Below, piece after piece: positions 7,446 through 8,708 of a stretch of 8,708 nt of DNA. The DNA is from Planctomycetia bacterium (GTDB lineage Bacteria; Planctomycetota; UBA11346), in the NCBI GenBank assembly GCA_005801395.1, contig SYDV01000245.1, forward strand, positions 1-8,708, given 5' to 3'. Position numbers and translations under genes: made by a program. The notes beneath the pieces were generated by a model. It was given only the letters and a program-made list of their open reading frames with translations. It was not told the DNA's origin and ran no database searches. The stretch's first letter is position 1, and each line of letters begins with the position of its first letter.

Positions 7446-7473
7446 CCAGACAGCCTCTAAGGATCGCACGTCG
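7430..7473. repeat. 9-bp perfect inverted repeat overlapping the edge of the rod structure
   Basis: CGACGTGCG (7430-7438) and CGCACGTCG (7465-7473) are exact reverse complements, separated by 26 nt. The left arm includes bases that also pair inside the rod structure (7430 and 7436-7438), so the two folds compete. It may be an alternative RNA conformation, a DNA-binding dyad near the start of the structured RNA or of the downstream gene, or chance. Confidence 0.5.
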
Positions 7474-7486
7474 CGGCCACACTTCG

Positions 7487-8389
7487 GTGAGTAGTAATTT
7501 TCCGCCATCATTTAGCGTCCCACCCATGCGATATGCTGGCATTGATGAAGCAGGCTACGGTCCAACCCTTGGACCTTTAGCTATTGGAGCCGTCGCGGTG
7601 GACACCGACGATATCGCTCATTTAGGCCGAGCACTCGGCGCACATGGGGTCAAAGACAGTAAAGCGCTGCACAAAGCGGGAAATTTAGCGCCACTCGAAA
7701 CAGTTGCCTTAGGAGGACTCGCCTGGATTACTGGACGTCAGCCCAAAACGGCAAGTGATGTATTTGCTGCACTTGGTGAAAAGGACGCGATCCGCCAAGC
7801 TCCGTGGCAAGCCGGCGCCAACGACCTGCGCTTACCGCTGGCGGCTCACGTCATTCATCCGTGGTCTATCCCGTCCGCCAAACCGATTGGAGTGCATGGC
7901 CAATTAGTACACGCGGATGCGTATAACTCATTTATTTCCACGCAGGGCAATAAAGCCGATTTAGAAATACATCACATTCAGCGCTTATTAGCCTGGGCTG
8001 GTGATGTTGGCCCTAGTGAGATGGTGGTCGATCGCCTAGGTGGACGACGCTACTACGCTGACGCCCTCCAAGCCATTTGGCCATCCTTATCGCTTACGGT
8101 GGGCGAGGAAATCGCTGATGCTAGCCGTTATTGCGTTGGCTCACATCAGGTCAGCTTTCTTGTCGGTGCAGAGGCCCGTTGGCCGTTAACCGCGTTGGCC
8201 AGTTGTTTCGCTAAGTATGCCCGAGAGTTGCATATGACGTTATTTAACCGCTATTGGTGCAAAGAGATTGATGGCCTGAAACCAACCGCCGGCTATCCAG
8301 AAGATGCCCGCCGATTCCTTAAATCATTGACTCCTGCTCGTTACGAGCCCATTGGCGCCCAACTTATACGTGGCTGGCCTCGTTTTTGA
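7487..8389 (+). CDS. RNase HII/HIII-like protein with a variant Gly-Tyr-Gly motif
   Basis: RNases HII/HIII cut RNA in RNA-DNA hybrids using four acidic residues. This 300-residue protein shows all four positions: Asp20-Glu21 in Gly-Ile-Asp-Glu-Ala-Gly-Tyr-Gly-Pro, Asp182 in Met-Val-Val-Asp-Arg-Leu-Gly-Gly, and Glu229 in Val-Gly-Ala-Glu-Ala. It also has Val-Lys-Asp57-Ser-Lys-Ala-Leu (family: Asp-Ser-Lys-x-Leu), Ala-Leu-Ala-Ser-Cys-Phe-Ala-Lys-Tyr-Ala-Arg (family: Ala-Ala-Ala-Ser-Ile-x-Ala-Lys) and a C-terminal Gly-Tyr-Pro-Glu-Asp. A Glu as the fourth acid is RNase HIII-like. The Arg of the Gly-Arg-Gly motif, which in RNase HII helps recognise the ribonucleotide junction, is Tyr24, and the stretch between motifs 2 and 3 is long (about 60-178). 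Activity and substrate are therefore uncertain. The start may be GTG 7487 or ATG 7526, which places motif I within seven residues of the N-terminus; neither has a Shine-Dalgarno site. It stops at TGA 8387-8389. Confidence 0.75.
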   Translation: MSSNFPPSFSVPPMRYAGIDEAGYGPTLGPLAIGAVAVDTDDIAHLGRALGAHGVKDSKALHKAGNLAPLETVALGGLAWITGRQPKTASDVFAALGEKDAIRQAPWQAGANDLRLPLAAHVIHPWSIPSAKPIGVHGQLVHADAYNSFISTQGNKADLEIHHIQRLLAWAGDVGPSEMVVDRLGGRRYYADALQAIWPSLSLTVGEEIADASRYCVGSHQVSFLVGAEARWPLTALASCFAKYARELHMTLFNRYWCKEIDGLKPTAGYPEDARRFLKSLTPARYEPIGAQLIRGWPRF

Positions 8390-8448
8390 CATGTTCACCG
8401 CTCACTTCCTTTGTCCCAGACAGAATCTTCTCGCCTCCGACTTTCTGG

Positions 8449-8497
8449 TGTATACATAGGGTTAGTAGCGGTGACCCATCAGTCACGCATATAAACT
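8449..8497 (+). promoter_or_regulatory. possible promoter/operator region of the BlaI-type gene
   Basis: Upstream of the repressor gene are an 8-bp palindrome TGTATACA (8449-8456), whose TATACA could serve as a -10 element, and an inverted repeat GTGAC (8471-8475) / GTCAC (8482-8486) with a 6-nt spacer. BlaI/MecI/CopY repressors usually bind TACA/TGTA-containing dyads and often control their own gene. The half-site order here is TGTA-TACA rather than the classic TACA-n-TGTA, so the match is partial. TATAAA at 8490-8495 is only 2 nt from the ATG and is unlikely to be the -10. No Shine-Dalgarno sequence is visible. Confidence 0.35.
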
Positions 8498-8708
8498 ATG
8501 GAAACAATCGGCCCCCTCCAATTACGCGTGATGCATTACCTGTGGTCACAAGGTCCGGCAACGGTCCATGCGGTTCAGGAACACATCAACAGTATATCCA
8601 GCGAACGTCCGCTGGCCTACACCACCATCCTTACCGTGATGCGCAACCTCGCCCGGCGCGGCTTCCTGGCCCAGGCGCCGGAAGGCCGAGCCCATCGCTT
8701 CAGCGCCA
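8498..8708 (+). CDS. BlaI/MecI/CopY-family transcriptional repressor (N-terminal part)
   Basis: The first 70 residues of a gene cut by the right edge are visible. They form the winged-helix domain of the penicillinase-repressor family: Leu7-Gln-Leu-Arg-Val-Met-His-Tyr-Leu-Trp (first helix), Ala-Thr-Val-His-Ala-Val-Gln, then the recognition-helix region Leu39-Ala-Tyr-Thr-Thr-Ile-Leu-Thr-Val-Met-Arg-Asn-Leu, and the wing Arg-Arg-Gly-Phe-Leu followed by Arg-Ala-His-Arg-Phe. Family members are dimeric repressors released by proteolysis, usually by a BlaR1/M56-type membrane peptidase encoded next to them; in planctomycetes such pairs are common and not limited to beta-lactam resistance. Whether an M56 gene follows cannot be seen. 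The G+C content here looks higher than in the preceding genes, though the stretch is short. Confidence 0.88.
   Translation, partial: METIGPLQLRVMHYLWSQGPATVHAVQEHINSISSERPLAYTTILTVMRNLARRGFLAQAPEGRAHRFSA

Noticed and set aside
7248..7460. Plus-strand 70-codon open frame across the mreD-RNase H-like gap.
   Set aside because: It coincides with the inverted-repeat structure, has no recognisable domain and no Shine-Dalgarno sequence; the sequence is better explained by RNA base pairing.
7286..7473. RNase P RNA, tmRNA or SRP RNA in the gap.
   Set aside because: Short look-alikes such as CCAGACAG and ACTCCCGCC occur, but the conserved cores of these RNAs are absent and the gap is too short for RNase P RNA or tmRNA.
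8416..8448. CCAGA/TCTGG inverted repeat after the RNase H-like gene as a terminator.
   Set aside because: Only 5 bp with a 23-nt loop and no T run after it, so it cannot be supported as an intrinsic terminator.

Overview
The window looks like chromosomal DNA of a planctomycete, or a close relative in that phylum. The main evidence is the first two genes. The left edge holds the C-terminal tail of a DUF1592/DUF1588/DUF1585-type protein. Next to it is a secreted beta-propeller protein whose mature N-terminus carries the Trp-x-Arg-Phe-Arg-Gly-Pro-Asn-Gly motif common in planctomycete PQQ-like repeat proteins. Base composition is moderate and looks even across the window. I see no insertion sequence, phage gene, CRISPR array or tRNA. 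The genus cannot be told from this sequence.

Layout, left to right. (1) 1-236, +: end of the DUF1585-type gene. (2) 287-1570, -: secreted PQQ-like beta-propeller protein, convergent with (1), with a possible terminator between them. (3) 1650-3113, -: glycogen synthase GlgA. (4) 3114-3247: divergent promoter region. (5) 3248-6723, +: miaB, a fold-type IV PLP aminotransferase, and truD. The last two overlap by ATGA, so two tRNA-modification enzymes flank an amino-acid enzyme. (6) 6751-7224, -: an MreD-like membrane protein with no mreC or mreB beside it. (7) 7225-7486: a gap without a credible protein, dominated by a long rod-shaped inverted-repeat structure that looks like a structured non-coding RNA, possibly 6S-like. 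(8) 7487-8389, +: an RNase HII/HIII-like protein that keeps the four acidic catalytic positions but has Tyr in place of Arg in the family's Gly-Arg-Gly motif. (9) 8498 to the right edge, +: the start of a BlaI/MecI/CopY-family repressor, with small palindromes upstream.

Most of the window is housekeeping: glycogen synthesis, tRNA modification, nucleic-acid maintenance and envelope. The genes do not form one pathway. The only clear translational coupling is aminotransferase-truD. The two items most worth following up are the structured RNA at about 7286-7445 and the variant RNase H2-like protein beside it. I found no convincing evidence for a large undescribed multi-gene system.
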